From NCBI GenBank assembly GCA_029260755.1, contig JAJDCQ010000162.1, positions 1 to 33,645 on the forward strand: a stretch of DNA of 33,645 bases. The letters are read 5' to 3'. Positions within the stretch are counted from its first letter, which is position 1, and each line of letters starts with the position of its first letter. The notes beneath the pieces are model-generated. The model worked only from the letters and a program-made list of their open reading frames with translations. It had not been told where the DNA came from and searched no databases. The DNA comes from Planctomycetota bacterium. Lineage in GTDB: Bacteria > Planctomycetota > J058 > JAJDCQ01. Made by a program: the position numbers and the translations under genes. This document shows positions 14,114-23,089 of this stretch, in pieces.

Positions 14114-15483
14114 GCGCGCACGCCGACGAGCATCGACGCGAGGAGATCCTCTGGCCCCGCGTCGGCGCCACCGTCTTCGCCTGCGTCCTCATCCTCGGCG
14201 CCGCCGGCGGCGTCTTCGCCGCCCTCAAGGCCTCGAAGAAGAAGCCTCCCCGGAAGGAGCAGACCGCGACGAAGGTCGGCGTCATCGTCCACGAGGTCGG
14301 CGCGCGCGCGATCGAGCCCGTCGGCGCCGGCTTCGGTCGGACACGAGCCTCGCGCCGCGTCGACGTCTCGACCATCGTCGGCGGCCCCGTCGCGAGCACC
14401 CACGCCGACCTCGAGGACGGCGCGATCCTCCCCGCCGGCGCCGAGGCGGTCGTGATCGACAGCCACGACCTCGACCGCGAGGTCGAGCGCCTCGTCGCCC
14501 AGCGCGACGCCGCCGCCGCCGAGCAGATGCGCCTAGAGGCGCAGCGGGACCCGCTCGCGGCGCGCCTCGAGGCCGCCCGTCGCCTCCACGCCCTCGAGAC
14601 CGAGCAGGTCGACCGGATCCAGCGGCTCTTCAAGATCGGCGAGGAGCCGCAGCGCGACCTCGACCTCGCCCGCGTCGCCGCCGTCCGTCAGGAGGAGGCG
14701 ATCGCCGCCCTCGAGAGCACCGAGGCCCAGCTCGGGCCGCAGATCCTCGCGGCCGCCGCCCGCCTCGCCGAGGTCGAGAGCGCCCTCGCCCTCGCCCGGA
14801 AGAACCGCGCCCGCGCCACGATCGTCTCCCCGTTCCGCGGCCAGCTCGCCGGCGTCGACGTCGAGGCGGGCGAGCTCCTCGCCCCGCGACAGCGTCTGTT
14901 CTCGCTGTGGGCGATCGACGCGGTCGAGCTGCCGATCCCGTTGCCCATCGACGAGGCGTCGCTCCTCGGGACGCCGCTCCTCGGCACCGCTCCTCCGCCC
15001 GCCGGCACCGGCGACGAGGCGCCCGTCGTCGCCGTCGAGACCGTCGGCGGCGCGGTCACGAGCCGAACCGGTCGCCTCGTCCGCTTCGAGCCAGTCGACC
15101 CCGACAGCCAGACGATCCGCGCGATCGTGAGGATCGAGAACCGCCCGGGCGAAGCGCCGCTCCTGCCCGGCCTCTTCTGCCGGGCGCGCTTCCAGGCGCC
15201 GCCGCTCGACGCGCGGCTCGTCATCCCCGCCGAGGCGCTCCAGGAGCGAAGCCGGGTCTACGCCTGCCGCGAGGGCCGCCTCGTCGTCCTCGACGTGCGG
15301 GTCGTCCGTCGCGTCGGCGAGTGGCTCGTCGTCGAGCCGGCGCCCGCGGCCGACGACGACGCGCCACCCGGCCTCCACCCGGGCGACCGCCTGATCGTCT
15401 CGCCCCTCGAGAAGGTCGCCGCCGGCCTCGCGCTCGAGGTCGTCGCCGTCCGCGGCGCCGACGGCGCGGAGGAGCGGCGATGA
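14110..15483 (+). CDS. RND efflux periplasmic adaptor (HlyD family)
   Basis: This 457-aa adaptor links an inner-membrane RND pump to an outer-membrane channel. An N-terminal membrane anchor (about 17-37) is followed by the first lipoyl half-domain (80-120) and a long alpha-helical hairpin (121-233). The second lipoyl half (235-265) contains ATIVSPFRGQLAGVDVEAGE, and beta-barrel and membrane-proximal domains follow. The hairpin is long, as in pumps that reach a TolC-like partner. It overlaps the upstream regulator by four bases and the downstream pump by four bases (ATGA), so all three are translationally coupled. No outer-membrane factor is present in the window, so the channel must come from elsewhere. 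Confidence 0.9.
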   Translation: MSAHADEHRREEILWPRVGATVFACVLILGAAGGVFAALKASKKKPPRKEQTATKVGVIVHEVGARAIEPVGAGFGRTRASRRVDVSTIVGGPVASTHADLEDGAILPAGAEAVVIDSHDLDREVERLVAQRDAAAAEQMRLEAQRDPLAARLEAARRLHALETEQVDRIQRLFKIGEEPQRDLDLARVAAVRQEEAIAALESTEAQLGPQILAAAARLAEVESALALARKNRARATIVSPFRGQLAGVDVEAGELLAPRQRLFSLWAIDAVELPIPLPIDEASLLGTPLLGTAPPPAGTGDEAPVVAVETVGGAVTSRTGRLVRFEPVDPDSQTIRAIVRIENRPGEAPLLPGLFCRARFQAPPLDARLVIPAEALQERSRVYACREGRLVVLDVRVVRRVGEWLVVEPAPAADDDAPPGLHPGDRLIVSPLEKVAAGLALEVVAVRGADGAEERR

Positions 15484-18400
15484 AGGCGATCCTCGCGGCG
15501 GCCGTCCGCAACCCGGTCTTCGCCAACCTGCTGATGATCCTCCTCGTCGTGGGCGGGCTCATCACCGTCCGCACCCTCCGCCGCGAGATGTTCCCCGAGT
15601 TCAGCTTCGACCGCGTCCAGGTGACCGCCGTCTACCCCGGCGCGACCCCGGAGGACATCGAGCGCTCGGTCACCATCAAGATCGAGGAGGCGGTCCGCGG
15701 CCTCGACGGCGTCCGCAAGGTCGAGAGCACCTCGTCCGAGGGCCTCGCCTCGGTCAGCGCCGAGATCGACGCGGACGAGCGCGCCCCCGAGGATGCCCTC
15801 GTCGACATCCGCAACGAGGTGAGCCGGATCACCACCTTCCCCGACGACGTCGACGAGCCGAACGTCCAGCTCATCGTGAACCGCCCCGTCGTGATGACCC
15901 TCGTCCTCTGGGGCGAGGCGAGCGAGGAGACGCTCACCTCGGTCGCGAAGGAGATCGAGGAGGAGCTGCTGCTGCTGCCCGAGGTGAAGTCGGTCGGCGT
16001 GGCCGGGCTACGCCCCTACGAGGTGAACGTCACCGTTCGGGAGGCCGACCTCCAGCGGTTCCACCTGAGCTTCGACGACGTCGGCCGCGCGATCTCCGCC
16101 GGCAGCCTCGACCTGCCGGTCGGCAAGATGCGCGGGCCGAGCGAGGAGCAGCTCCTCCGCGTCAATCAGGAGCGACGCTGGGGGCGCGAGCTGGGGACGA
16201 TCCCGGTCGTCACCCGTCCCGACGGAACGCGCATCCTGCTCCGCGACGTCGCCTCGGTCGACGATGGGTTCACCGAGGACGTGGAGGCCGCGGCGGTCAT
16301 CCCGACGGGCGAGGAGCGGTCGCACCGGGCCGCCGTCATCACCGTCAGCCGCGGGAGCGAGGAGGATACGATCGTCGTCGCCCGCGCGGTCGAGGACTAC
16401 ATCGAGACGAAGGCGCCCGGCCTGCCCGAGGGGCTCGAGCTCGAGATCTGGCGCGACGACTCGATCGCCGTCGTCGAGCGCCTCAGCCTCCTGACCGAGA
16501 ACGGCCTCCAGGGCCTGCTCCTCGTCTTCGCGATCCTGCTCCTCTTCCTCGGGACCCGCCTCTCGTTCTGGGTCGCGGCGGGGCTGCCGGTCGCGTTCCT
16601 CGCGACGATGATCTTCCTCGAGGCGTTCGGCGGCAGCCTCAACATGATCTCCTCGTTCGGGCTGATCATGGTGCTCGGCATCCTCGTCGACGACTCGATC
16701 GTCGTCGCCGAGAACATGGCCCGCCACATGCGCGAGAAGGGTTACACCGTCGACGCGGCGATCGAGGGGCTCCAGGAGGTCACCTGGCCGGTGATCGCCA
16801 GCGTGAGCACGACCATCATCGCGTTCCTGCCCCTGTTCTTCATCCCGGGGATCATGGGCAAGTTCATCAAGATCATGCCGGTCGCCGTCGTCGCGGCGCT
16901 CCTCGCCTCGCTCGTCGAGTGCCTCGTCATCCTCCCCGCCCACCTGGCGCACGCCCGCCCGCCCCGCGACCGCAAGCGCGGCTTCGCCCGGATGCGCGCG
17001 TGGATCGACGCGCGCACCGACGCCTTCGCCGAGTCGGTCTACGGCCCGTCGATCGACTGGTCGGTCAGCAACCGCTACGTCGTGATGGCCCTGTCGCTCG
17101 CCTTCCTGATCGTCGTCGCGGGCGCCGTGGCGAGCGGTCGCCCCGCGTTCGTCTTCTTCCCGCGCCTCGACGCCGAGCGCGTCAAGGCGGACGTCACGAT
17201 GCCGCAGGGCACGCCGCTGGCCGAGACGAGGCGCGTCCTCGACCGGCTCGAGCAGGCCGCCCGCGACCTCCGCGACGAGTTCCCGCCCGCGAGCGACGGC
17301 GGGTCGGTCGTCCGCCGGATCCTCGTCCGGGCCGGCGAGAGCGGATCGCACACCGGGCAGGTCGAGGTCGAGCTCGCCCGGAGCTCGCAGCGGTCGACCC
17401 GCGGGATCACCATCTTCAACCGCTGGCGGGAGCTCGCCGGCGAGTTCCCGCAGGCGAGGAGCGTCACGATCGGCGGCACGACCCACGGGCCGGGCGGCCC
17501 CCCGATCGAGCTCCGGGTGATGGCGCCGAGCCACACCGAAGGCGTCGAGGTCGCCGAGGAGCTCCACGTCGCCCTGGCGAGCTACCCCGGCGTCTTCAAC
17601 GTCGAGGACAACCTCGAGCCCGGAAAGCGCGAGCTCCGATTCGACCTCCAGCCCGCGGCCGACTCGCTCGGCCTGACCGTCGACGCCCTCGCCCGCCAGC
17701 TCCAGGCGGGCTTCGCCGGCCGCGAGGTCCGCAAGATCCAGCGTGGCCGCGACGAGGTCGAGGTGCGCGTCCGCTACGACGCCGACCTCCGCCGCACCCG
17801 CGACCAGCTCGCGGGGCTCCGCCTCCGCGCGCCCGACGACTCGGTGATCCCCCTCGAGTGGGCGGCCGAGATCGAGCGCGCCCGCGGCCTCTCCCGGATC
17901 GAGCGGCGCGACGGGCGCCGGGTCGTCCGCATCACGGCGGACGTCGACACCGCCGTCACCAACGCGAACGCGGTCGTCGGGAGCCTCCGCGAGGAGCACC
18001 TGCCCCGGCTGGAGGCGGCCCATCCCTCGACCCGGTTCGTCTTCGGCGGCCAGCAGGAGGAGCAGGCGGAGACGCTCGCCGGCCTCCTCGCCGGCTTCGT
18101 CATCGCGATGATCGGGATCTACGCGATCCTCGCCCTCCTCTTCGGGAGCTACGTCCAGCCGATCGTCGTCATGATGGCGATCCCGGTCGGCTTCGGCGGC
18201 GCGATCCTCGGGCACGCGATCGTCGGCTCGCCCCTCATGCTCTTCAGCCTCTTCGGGATGGTCGGGCTCACCGGCATCGTGGTGAACGACGCCCTCGTCA
18301 TGATCGACTTCATCAACCGCCATCGACGCGAGGGGCACTCGGCGCTGCTCGCCGCGACCCGAAGCGGAAGGGTGCGCTTCCGGGCCGTCTTCCTGACGAC

Positions 18401-18587
18401 CGTCACGACCGTCGCCGGACTGCTGCCGATCATGCTCGAGACGAGCCTCCAGGCGCAGTTCGTGATCCCGATGGCCCTCTCGATCGCCTCGGGCGTGGCG
18501 ATGGCGACGCTGCTCACCCTCTACGTCGTCCCGTGCGCGTATCTGATGATCGAGGACGTCCGCGGGCTCTTCGTCAGGAATGCCTAA
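15480..18587 (+). CDS. RND multidrug efflux permease (AcrB/HAE-like)
   Basis: This 1035-aa permease is full length for the AcrB-type family. TM1 is at the N-terminus (NPVFANLLMILLVVGGL) and the first large periplasmic loop starts with VTAVYPGATPEDIERSV. The TM2-TM6 block contains GILVDDSIVVAEN, with the proton-relay aspartates at D404 and D405. A second periplasmic loop and the TM7-TM12 block follow. The TM10 motif reads GIVVNDALVMIDF (N936, D937) where AcrB has its lysine, as in many divergent HAE members. It should export hydrophobic or toxic compounds driven by protons. Its start overlaps the adaptor stop (ATGA at 15480-15483). It ends 15 bp from the convergent STAS gene, with no room for a conventional terminator. 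Confidence 0.92.
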   Translation: MKAILAAAVRNPVFANLLMILLVVGGLITVRTLRREMFPEFSFDRVQVTAVYPGATPEDIERSVTIKIEEAVRGLDGVRKVESTSSEGLASVSAEIDADERAPEDALVDIRNEVSRITTFPDDVDEPNVQLIVNRPVVMTLVLWGEASEETLTSVAKEIEEELLLLPEVKSVGVAGLRPYEVNVTVREADLQRFHLSFDDVGRAISAGSLDLPVGKMRGPSEEQLLRVNQERRWGRELGTIPVVTRPDGTRILLRDVASVDDGFTEDVEAAAVIPTGEERSHRAAVITVSRGSEEDTIVVARAVEDYIETKAPGLPEGLELEIWRDDSIAVVERLSLLTENGLQGLLLVFAILLLFLGTRLSFWVAAGLPVAFLATMIFLEAFGGSLNMISSFGLIMVLGILVDDSIVVAENMARHMREKGYTVDAAIEGLQEVTWPVIASVSTTIIAFLPLFFIPGIMGKFIKIMPVAVVAALLASLVECLVILPAHLAHARPPRDRKRGFARMRAWIDARTDAFAESVYGPSIDWSVSNRYVVMALSLAFLIVVAGAVASGRPAFVFFPRLDAERVKADVTMPQGTPLAETRRVLDRLEQAARDLRDEFPPASDGGSVVRRILVRAGESGSHTGQVEVELARSSQRSTRGITIFNRWRELAGEFPQARSVTIGGTTHGPGGPPIELRVMAPSHTEGVEVAEELHVALASYPGVFNVEDNLEPGKRELRFDLQPAADSLGLTVDALARQLQAGFAGREVRKIQRGRDEVEVRVRYDADLRRTRDQLAGLRLRAPDDSVIPLEWAAEIERARGLSRIERRDGRRVVRITADVDTAVTNANAVVGSLREEHLPRLEAAHPSTRFVFGGQQEEQAETLAGLLAGFVIAMIGIYAILALLFGSYVQPIVVMMAIPVGFGGAILGHAIVGSPLMLFSLFGMVGLTGIVVNDALVMIDFINRHRREGHSALLAATRSGRVRFRAVFLTTVTTVAGLLPIMLETSLQAQFVIPMALSIASGVAMATLLTLYVVPCAYLMIEDVRGLFVRNA

Positions 18588-18602
18588 CGGCCACTCGATC
18601 GG

Positions 18603-19394
18603 TCAGCCGCCGATGCCCTCGAGCGCCTTCTCGCGCGACTCGAACCGGGGGATCTTCTTCCCGAGGTTCAGCCGGAGCAAGACCGTCTCGACGCCGGGGG
18701 CGAGGAGGACGAGCCGGAGACTCCCGCGCTGGTGATCGAGCAGCTCCTGGCAGGCGACCAGGTGCGCCGCGCCGGCGCTGTCCATGTCGGTCACGCTGCG
18801 CATGTTCAGGATCACGTGCTGGGTGCCCTTCACGATCAGGTTCGAGACCTTCTCGTCGAGGATGTCGCCGGTCTGGCCGTTGAGAACGCCGAACACGGCG
18901 ATGCAGGCGGCGTTCGCGCCGGCCGGCACGTCCGCCTCCTCGTCGAACAGCTCGAGCTCCGTCGGCTCGGGCTCGACCTCGGCCTGCCCGGAGAGGTCGC
19001 CGAGGTCGACCTCGAACTCGCTCTTCGGCTGCTCGCTGATCGAGCGGAACCGACCGCTCTCCTCCGGCGGCGGCGCGCCCACCGTCGGCATGTCCTCGTG
19101 GCTGTCCTCGAGGATGTCGAGGTCGAGCGCGGGGCTGCTCGCGCTCGCCGGGTCGACGATCTGGACCTCGAGCCCGTGGCGATCGGACCGGTCGATCGCG
19201 TCGCGCATCGAGAAGGCCTCGGGCCGGGACGCGAACTGAAACGTCAGGATGCGCCGGCCGAGGTTCTCGGTGACGACGGGATCGCCCGCGCCGCTCTTCG
19301 CCGCGAGCTCGCCGACCTCCGCCTGGAGCTTGGCATCCTCGCCGCCGTACGACTCGAGGTCGTAGCTGACGTGCACCGCCCAGTCCGAGCTCAT
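18603..19394 (-). CDS. STAS-domain protein with unrecognised N-terminal domain
   Basis: This 263-aa protein has an excellent ribosome site (AGGGAGGAG) before ATG 19394. The C-terminal domain (about 155-260) is STAS-like: an N-terminal strand ACIAVFGVLNGQ, then VILNMRSVTDMDSAGAAHLV with S206 in the DSAG position that is phosphorylated in anti-sigma factor antagonists, and LRLVLLAPGVETVLLRLNL. The first 80 residues look like a small alpha/beta domain, followed by an acidic linker (90-155). No anti-sigma kinase is adjacent. The gene lies 19 bp downstream of the DEG9-like protease and is probably co-transcribed with it. The Ser/Thr kinases in the window could be partners, but this is speculation. 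Confidence 0.82.
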   Translation of the reverse strand: MSSDWAVHVSYDLESYGGEDAKLQAEVGELAAKSGAGDPVVTENLGRRILTFQFASRPEAFSMRDAIDRSDRHGLEVQIVDPASASSPALDLDILEDSHEDMPTVGAPPPEESGRFRSISEQPKSEFEVDLGDLSGQAEVEPEPTELELFDEEADVPAGANAACIAVFGVLNGQTGDILDEKVSNLIVKGTQHVILNMRSVTDMDSAGAAHLVACQELLDHQRGSLRLVLLAPGVETVLLRLNLGKKIPRFESREKALEGIGG

Positions 19395-19413
19395 CTGGGC
19401 TCCTCCCTGTTCG

Positions 19414-20937
19414 TCAACCGCTCTTGGCCGCCCGGGTCGCGGCGGCGCCTCGTCGAGGCGCGCGCTTCTTCCCCTGGGCGGCTCGTCTCTTCGTCTTCTT
19501 CTTCACCGGACGCCGCGTCCGCTCGCGGCGGCCCGCGCGACCGGTCTCCGTCCTCGCCGAGGCGAGGTCGGCCGACCGATCACTCGAGATGTTGTAGCGC
19601 GCGAGGACGCGCGCGTTCGCGTCGGCGACGAGGTCGGTGTCGAGCACGATCAGGCCGGCGCGCGAGGTGCGGATCTCGACCGTCCCGTTGCTCGCCTCGA
19701 CCCGGGCGACGAAGTCCGCCATGTCCCGGACCGGCTCGCCGTTGATCTCGACGACGCTCTCGTCGTAGAGGGCGTCGTAGCCGACGTTGATCTCGTCGGC
19801 GAGCACCTGGGTGAGGACGACGACCTCGCGCCGCCCCGCCGTCGCGACGCCCGAGTAGTAGTGGTGGAGGAACTCCTTGGGAGCGCGCTCCCACCACCGA
19901 TTCCAGGTCGCGAGGAAGTCGAGGCCGAGCGTCTGGAAGACGAGCCCGGCGTAGATGAAGTAGGTCGGCGGCCGCTCGTGCTGCCACAGCGGAACGAGCC
20001 GCCGCATCGGCATGAGCTCGAGGTCGAGGTCGAGGCGACGCTTCTTCCGGAGGACCGTCACCGGGAGGGTCTCGCCGACGAAGTGGTCGGCGAGGACGAC
20101 GTTCCAGTGGGTCCGATAGCGGCCGGCGTAGCGGACCGACCCGTTGCTCGCGATCGGCAGCCCGTCGGCGACGAGGAGGACGTCGCCCGGCTCGATCACG
20201 CCGCTCGAGGTGACCCCGTGATCGACCGACGCGACGAGGATGCCGCCATCGTCGGGCGCGAGGCCGAGCCTCTTCCGGAGGTTCGGGTTCTCCAGGCTCT
20301 GCGTCCGGAGGCCGAGCGAGGGGATGGCGAGGTCGAGGCCGCGCTCGGTCCCCTCGAGGAACCGCTTGATGATGGGCGCCGGCACCAGCTCGCCGATGTT
20401 CTCGGCGTTCGAGAGGGTCTGGAACGCGATGCCGCAGACCTTCCCGTCGCGGAAGACCGGGCCGCCGCTGTTGCCGCGGTTGATCGCGGCGTCGACGGTC
20501 ACCGCGAGGAGGCCACGCTCGCTGTGACGGTAGCGCTGCACCTCGATCCGGCTGACGACCCCTTCGGTGATCGAGATCTCCTCGCCGCCGACCGGGTAGC
20601 CGACGACCTGGACGCGGTCGCGCAGGTCGGGCAGCTCGCCGAGCGACGCCGGGGTCACCCCGCGCATGAACGCCTCCCCGTCATCGATCGACAGGAGCGC
20701 GAGGTCGCAGTCGTGGCAGATCGAGCGGACGCGGCCGATGTGCTTGTTCGGCTCGTCGACCTTCTGGACGCGAACGAACGTCGCGTTGGTGACGACGTGG
20801 GCGCCGGTGAGGACGAGCCCGTCGCCGATGACGACCCCGCTGCCGGTGCCATTGGCCGGGGTCTGCGACTGCCACGGAGAGTCGTAGTCCGGCTCCTGCC
20901 TCGTGGCGTAGACCCGGACGACGGAACGGTAAGCCAT
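19414..20937 (-). CDS. DEG9-like trypsin-type serine protease with PDZ domains and basic tail
   Basis: This 507-aa protein has the HtrA/Deg protease fold with an intact triad: H47 in LTGAHVV, D78 in CDLALL and S157 in GNSGGP. It resembles plant DEG9/DEG10 more than bacterial DegP: VRVYATRQEPDYDSPWQ at the start, LPDLRDRVQVVGYPVGGEEIS, VDAAINRGNSGGP and NAENIGELVPAPII. A PDZ domain follows (about 225-330) and then a PDZ-like module (about 335-440, with PPTYFIYAGLVFQTL). There is no signal peptide, so it is probably cytoplasmic. The last 40 residues are Lys/Arg/Ala-rich (VKKKTKRR, KKRAPRR), like histone H1 tails, suggesting nucleic-acid binding. It lies in an operon with the STAS gene. Confidence 0.88.
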   Translation of the reverse strand: MAYRSVVRVYATRQEPDYDSPWQSQTPANGTGSGVVIGDGLVLTGAHVVTNATFVRVQKVDEPNKHIGRVRSICHDCDLALLSIDDGEAFMRGVTPASLGELPDLRDRVQVVGYPVGGEEISITEGVVSRIEVQRYRHSERGLLAVTVDAAINRGNSGGPVFRDGKVCGIAFQTLSNAENIGELVPAPIIKRFLEGTERGLDLAIPSLGLRTQSLENPNLRKRLGLAPDDGGILVASVDHGVTSSGVIEPGDVLLVADGLPIASNGSVRYAGRYRTHWNVVLADHFVGETLPVTVLRKKRRLDLDLELMPMRRLVPLWQHERPPTYFIYAGLVFQTLGLDFLATWNRWWERAPKEFLHHYYSGVATAGRREVVVLTQVLADEINVGYDALYDESVVEINGEPVRDMADFVARVEASNGTVEIRTSRAGLIVLDTDLVADANARVLARYNISSDRSADLASARTETGRAGRRERTRRPVKKKTKRRAAQGKKRAPRRGAAATRAAKSG

Positions 20938-20998
20938 GCGACCCTACCGGCTTGCGCTCGCGCTCGGACGGCGCGCGCGGTGCGTGCGGAAAGGGCCG

Positions 20999-21027
20999 AT
21001 TCTAACGCATTCCGCCCGGCCGCGCAG
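20999..21027 (-). promoter_or_regulatory. Candidate promoter of the DEG9-like/STAS operon
   Basis: On the - strand TAGAAT (20999-21004) lies 17 bases after CTGCGC (21022-21027), a poor -35 match. The -10 hexamer is identical to that of the TetR operon. It would give a leader of about 55 bases before the ATG at 20937. Confidence 0.5.
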
Positions 21028-21108
21028 CCGCCCGGAGGGGGGCCACGGTGCACCGTAAGGCACGCCGCGCGGGACGCTTGCGGGCCCGAGCGGAGCGATC
21101 GACGCGGC

Positions 21109-22515
21109 TCACTCGCCGGAGAGATCGATCAGCTCGGCCCGGACGACCAGGACACGGCCGGGCGCAAGGCCGCCGATCACGAACGACGCGCCGTCGGGGA
21201 TCGTGGTCGAGAGCCGCGCCTCGGTCGTCGTCGACGAGGCGCCCTGGACGCGGAGCGTCCGCTCGCCGCGCATCGCCGTCGTCGGCACGTCCCGGAGGAC
21301 GGCGGCCTCGTGACTCGGATGCAGGTCGAAGGTGAGGGAGAGGCGGTCGTGGCTCGCGACCGGACGCACCTCGAGGCGGAAGCCGTCCGCCACCGTCCGG
21401 ATGACCGGATCGGCGACCTCGAAGGCGTCCGTCGACGAGGTGCCGCCGCCCGAGAGCTCGTAGTCGGCGACGTAGGCGACCTGGCGGCGCATGTCGAACG
21501 TCATCCAGCTCCCGTCCGCGACGACGAGGCTCCGAGGCCGGCCGAAGGCGTCGGGACCGGCGACATCCCGAAGGGCGTCGAGGGAGAGGTCCGCCGCGAG
21601 CGCGGCCCACACCCCCGAGGCTGGCCTCCCCGGTGGCGCGATCCCGGCGTCCCGGAGGAGCTCGGGATCGACCCGGAGCTCGACGACCTCGATCGAGATC
21701 GGGAAGCGCGCGACGGTCGCGCGGAGCCCCCGGAGGGTCATCTCGACGACCCGCTGCGCGGCGGGGTGGCCGTGGATGATGAGCTGACCGCGATGATGCT
21801 CGATATCGAAGTCCTCGGCGTGACCGGCGTCGCCGACGAGCCGGACGAGGAGGCGCACCACCTCCTCGACGTCGAGCTCGCCCGGCACCGGGTCGCCGCC
21901 GGCGGGCGTGTACCCGACGAGGTCGCCGACGTCGTAGATGTCGAGGTAGGTCGTCGCGGCCTCGCGTCCGGCGATCGAGGTCCCCGACCCGTCCGGCGCC
22001 GGGGTCGGCGAGATGCGGTCGCGCCGCCGGATCTTCTCCCACTGCTCCTTGCTCGGGAAGACCACCTCCGGGAAGGGTATCTCCTCCTCGGTCGATGCGG
22101 CGCCGGCGCTCGGCGTCTCCGTCCGGGCGATCCCCTCGCGCGCCCGGGTCTCGATCACCGCCCCGTCATCCCGGCGCCGCCGCTCGAGCAGCTCGGCGAG
22201 CTCGAGGAGGTCGCGAGCGGTGTCGAGATTCGGGGCGATGCGAATCGCCGCCCGGAACTCGTCCGCGGCCTTGCCGTAGGCTCGCTCGACGTAGCGGTCG
22301 CGGCCGAGGCCATAGTGGTGGTACATGCGGAGGACGCGCTCCTCCGCCCGGACGAGGTCGATCGACGAAACGGCCGGCGAGACGGGCCCGGCGGCGCACG
22401 ACTCGACGATGAGGTCCTCGATGGACGGCGGACTCGAGCAACCTCCGAGGACCGCGAAGGTCGCGACGGCGGCGCTGACGACGAAGAAGGAAGAGGACGT
22501 GGCTCGCGTTCGCAT
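21109..22515 (-). CDS. Lipoprotein with TPR-like and secretin-like domains
   Basis: The 468-aa precursor has a lipobox ending AVLGGC (C26), placing it in a membrane facing the periplasm. Residues 55-115 look like a short TPR/helical pair. A low-complexity linker follows (115-185). Residues 186-200 (TTYLDIYDVGDLVG) resemble the N-domain entry of secretins. Residues 240-280 (QLIIHGHPAAQRVVEMTLRGL, then ISIEVVELRVD) resemble a secretin N1 domain leading into the core. The C-terminus (EARLSTTIPDGASFVIGGL, then VLVVRAEL) resembles the last strands of the secretin beta-domain. It is shorter than true secretins and may not form a channel. No other secretion genes are adjacent. A 7-bp hairpin covers its ribosome-site region. 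Confidence 0.7.
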   Translation of the reverse strand: MRTRATSSSFFVVSAAVATFAVLGGCSSPPSIEDLIVESCAAGPVSPAVSSIDLVRAEERVLRMYHHYGLGRDRYVERAYGKAADEFRAAIRIAPNLDTARDLLELAELLERRRRDDGAVIETRAREGIARTETPSAGAASTEEEIPFPEVVFPSKEQWEKIRRRDRISPTPAPDGSGTSIAGREAATTYLDIYDVGDLVGYTPAGGDPVPGELDVEEVVRLLVRLVGDAGHAEDFDIEHHRGQLIIHGHPAAQRVVEMTLRGLRATVARFPISIEVVELRVDPELLRDAGIAPPGRPASGVWAALAADLSLDALRDVAGPDAFGRPRSLVVADGSWMTFDMRRQVAYVADYELSGGGTSSTDAFEVADPVIRTVADGFRLEVRPVASHDRLSLTFDLHPSHEAAVLRDVPTTAMRGERTLRVQGASSTTTEARLSTTIPDGASFVIGGLAPGRVLVVRAELIDLSGE

Positions 22516-22525
22516 CGTGGTTCCC

Positions 22526-22546
22526 CCTGACGCTCGGACCGTCAGG
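22526..22546 (-). promoter_or_regulatory. Leader hairpin over the ribosome site of the secretin-like gene
   Basis: CCTGACG (22526-22532) pairs with CGTCAGG (22540-22546) around a 7-base loop. It abuts the GGGGGAA ribosome site (22521-22527) of the gene starting at 22515. It could dampen translation; this is read from position only. Confidence 0.3.
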
Positions 22547-22758
22547 AGGATGGGGAGCCGCGATCACCGCGCCGTCCGTGCTCGGTCATCGAACGGTCGC
22601 CGGCGGCGGAGAGACGGCGTCTCGGTCAGTCCGACCGCGACGGTGCTCTGAGGAGACACTGCCGACGGGCGGTGCCATCGGGCCTGCGGCCTGCTTCGGA
22701 GCTCGCGGGTGGGCCGAGCGGTGGCTTCCCGTTCGGAGCTCTTCTGGGTAGCCAGCGC

Positions 22759-22848
22759 GGGGGTCAGAGCGCTTCCTGCTGCTTGTCGGAGCGGGGTTGC
22801 CGAAGCCTGCTCCCCTCCCAAGCCAGCAGGAAGACGACACTGACCCCC
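22759..22848 (+). repeat. Hairpin of element 2, type II stem
   Basis: Outer arms are GGGGGTCAG (22759-22767) and CTGACCCCC (22840-22848), perfectly complementary. The inner stem CTTCCTGCTGCTTG (22772-22785) pairs with 22819-22833 with one bulged base. The loop contains CGGGGTTGCCGAAGC, identical to the loop core of the type I hairpin at 280-369. Confidence 0.8.
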
Positions 22849-22999
22849 AATGCGGGGCCCCGGGGCCGTCTGCGCGATCCAGGGCGTGGGTTCGCGCGAT
22901 GCGGGGCCCCGGGGCCGTCTGCGCGATCGAAGTGGTGGGTTCGCGAGTCCGCACCGGCGGCGAAGACTCGGTTCGGGCGACTCTCCGCGGGCCGGCATT

Positions 23000-23089
23000 G
23001 GGGGTCAGTGTCGTCCGGTTGCCGCCCGGGAGGGGAGCTCGCCTCGGCAACCCGGTCTCGAGGGAGCGGCAACCGGCGCTCAGACCCCC
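23000..23089 (-). repeat. Hairpin of element 2, type I stem
   Basis: Outer arms are GGGGGTCAG (23000-23008) and CAGACCCCC (23081-23089), with one mismatch. The inner stem CCGGTTGCCGC (23015-23025) pairs perfectly over 11 bp with 23066-23076. The loop carries the reverse complement of GGGTTGCCG. The remaining stem positions have diverged from copy 1. Confidence 0.8.

Noticed and set aside
14091..15479. A 463-codon extension upstream of the RND permease in the same frame
   Set aside because: It is the out-of-frame reading of the adaptor gene (Arg/Pro-rich). The permease begins at ATG 15480 with a normal TM1.
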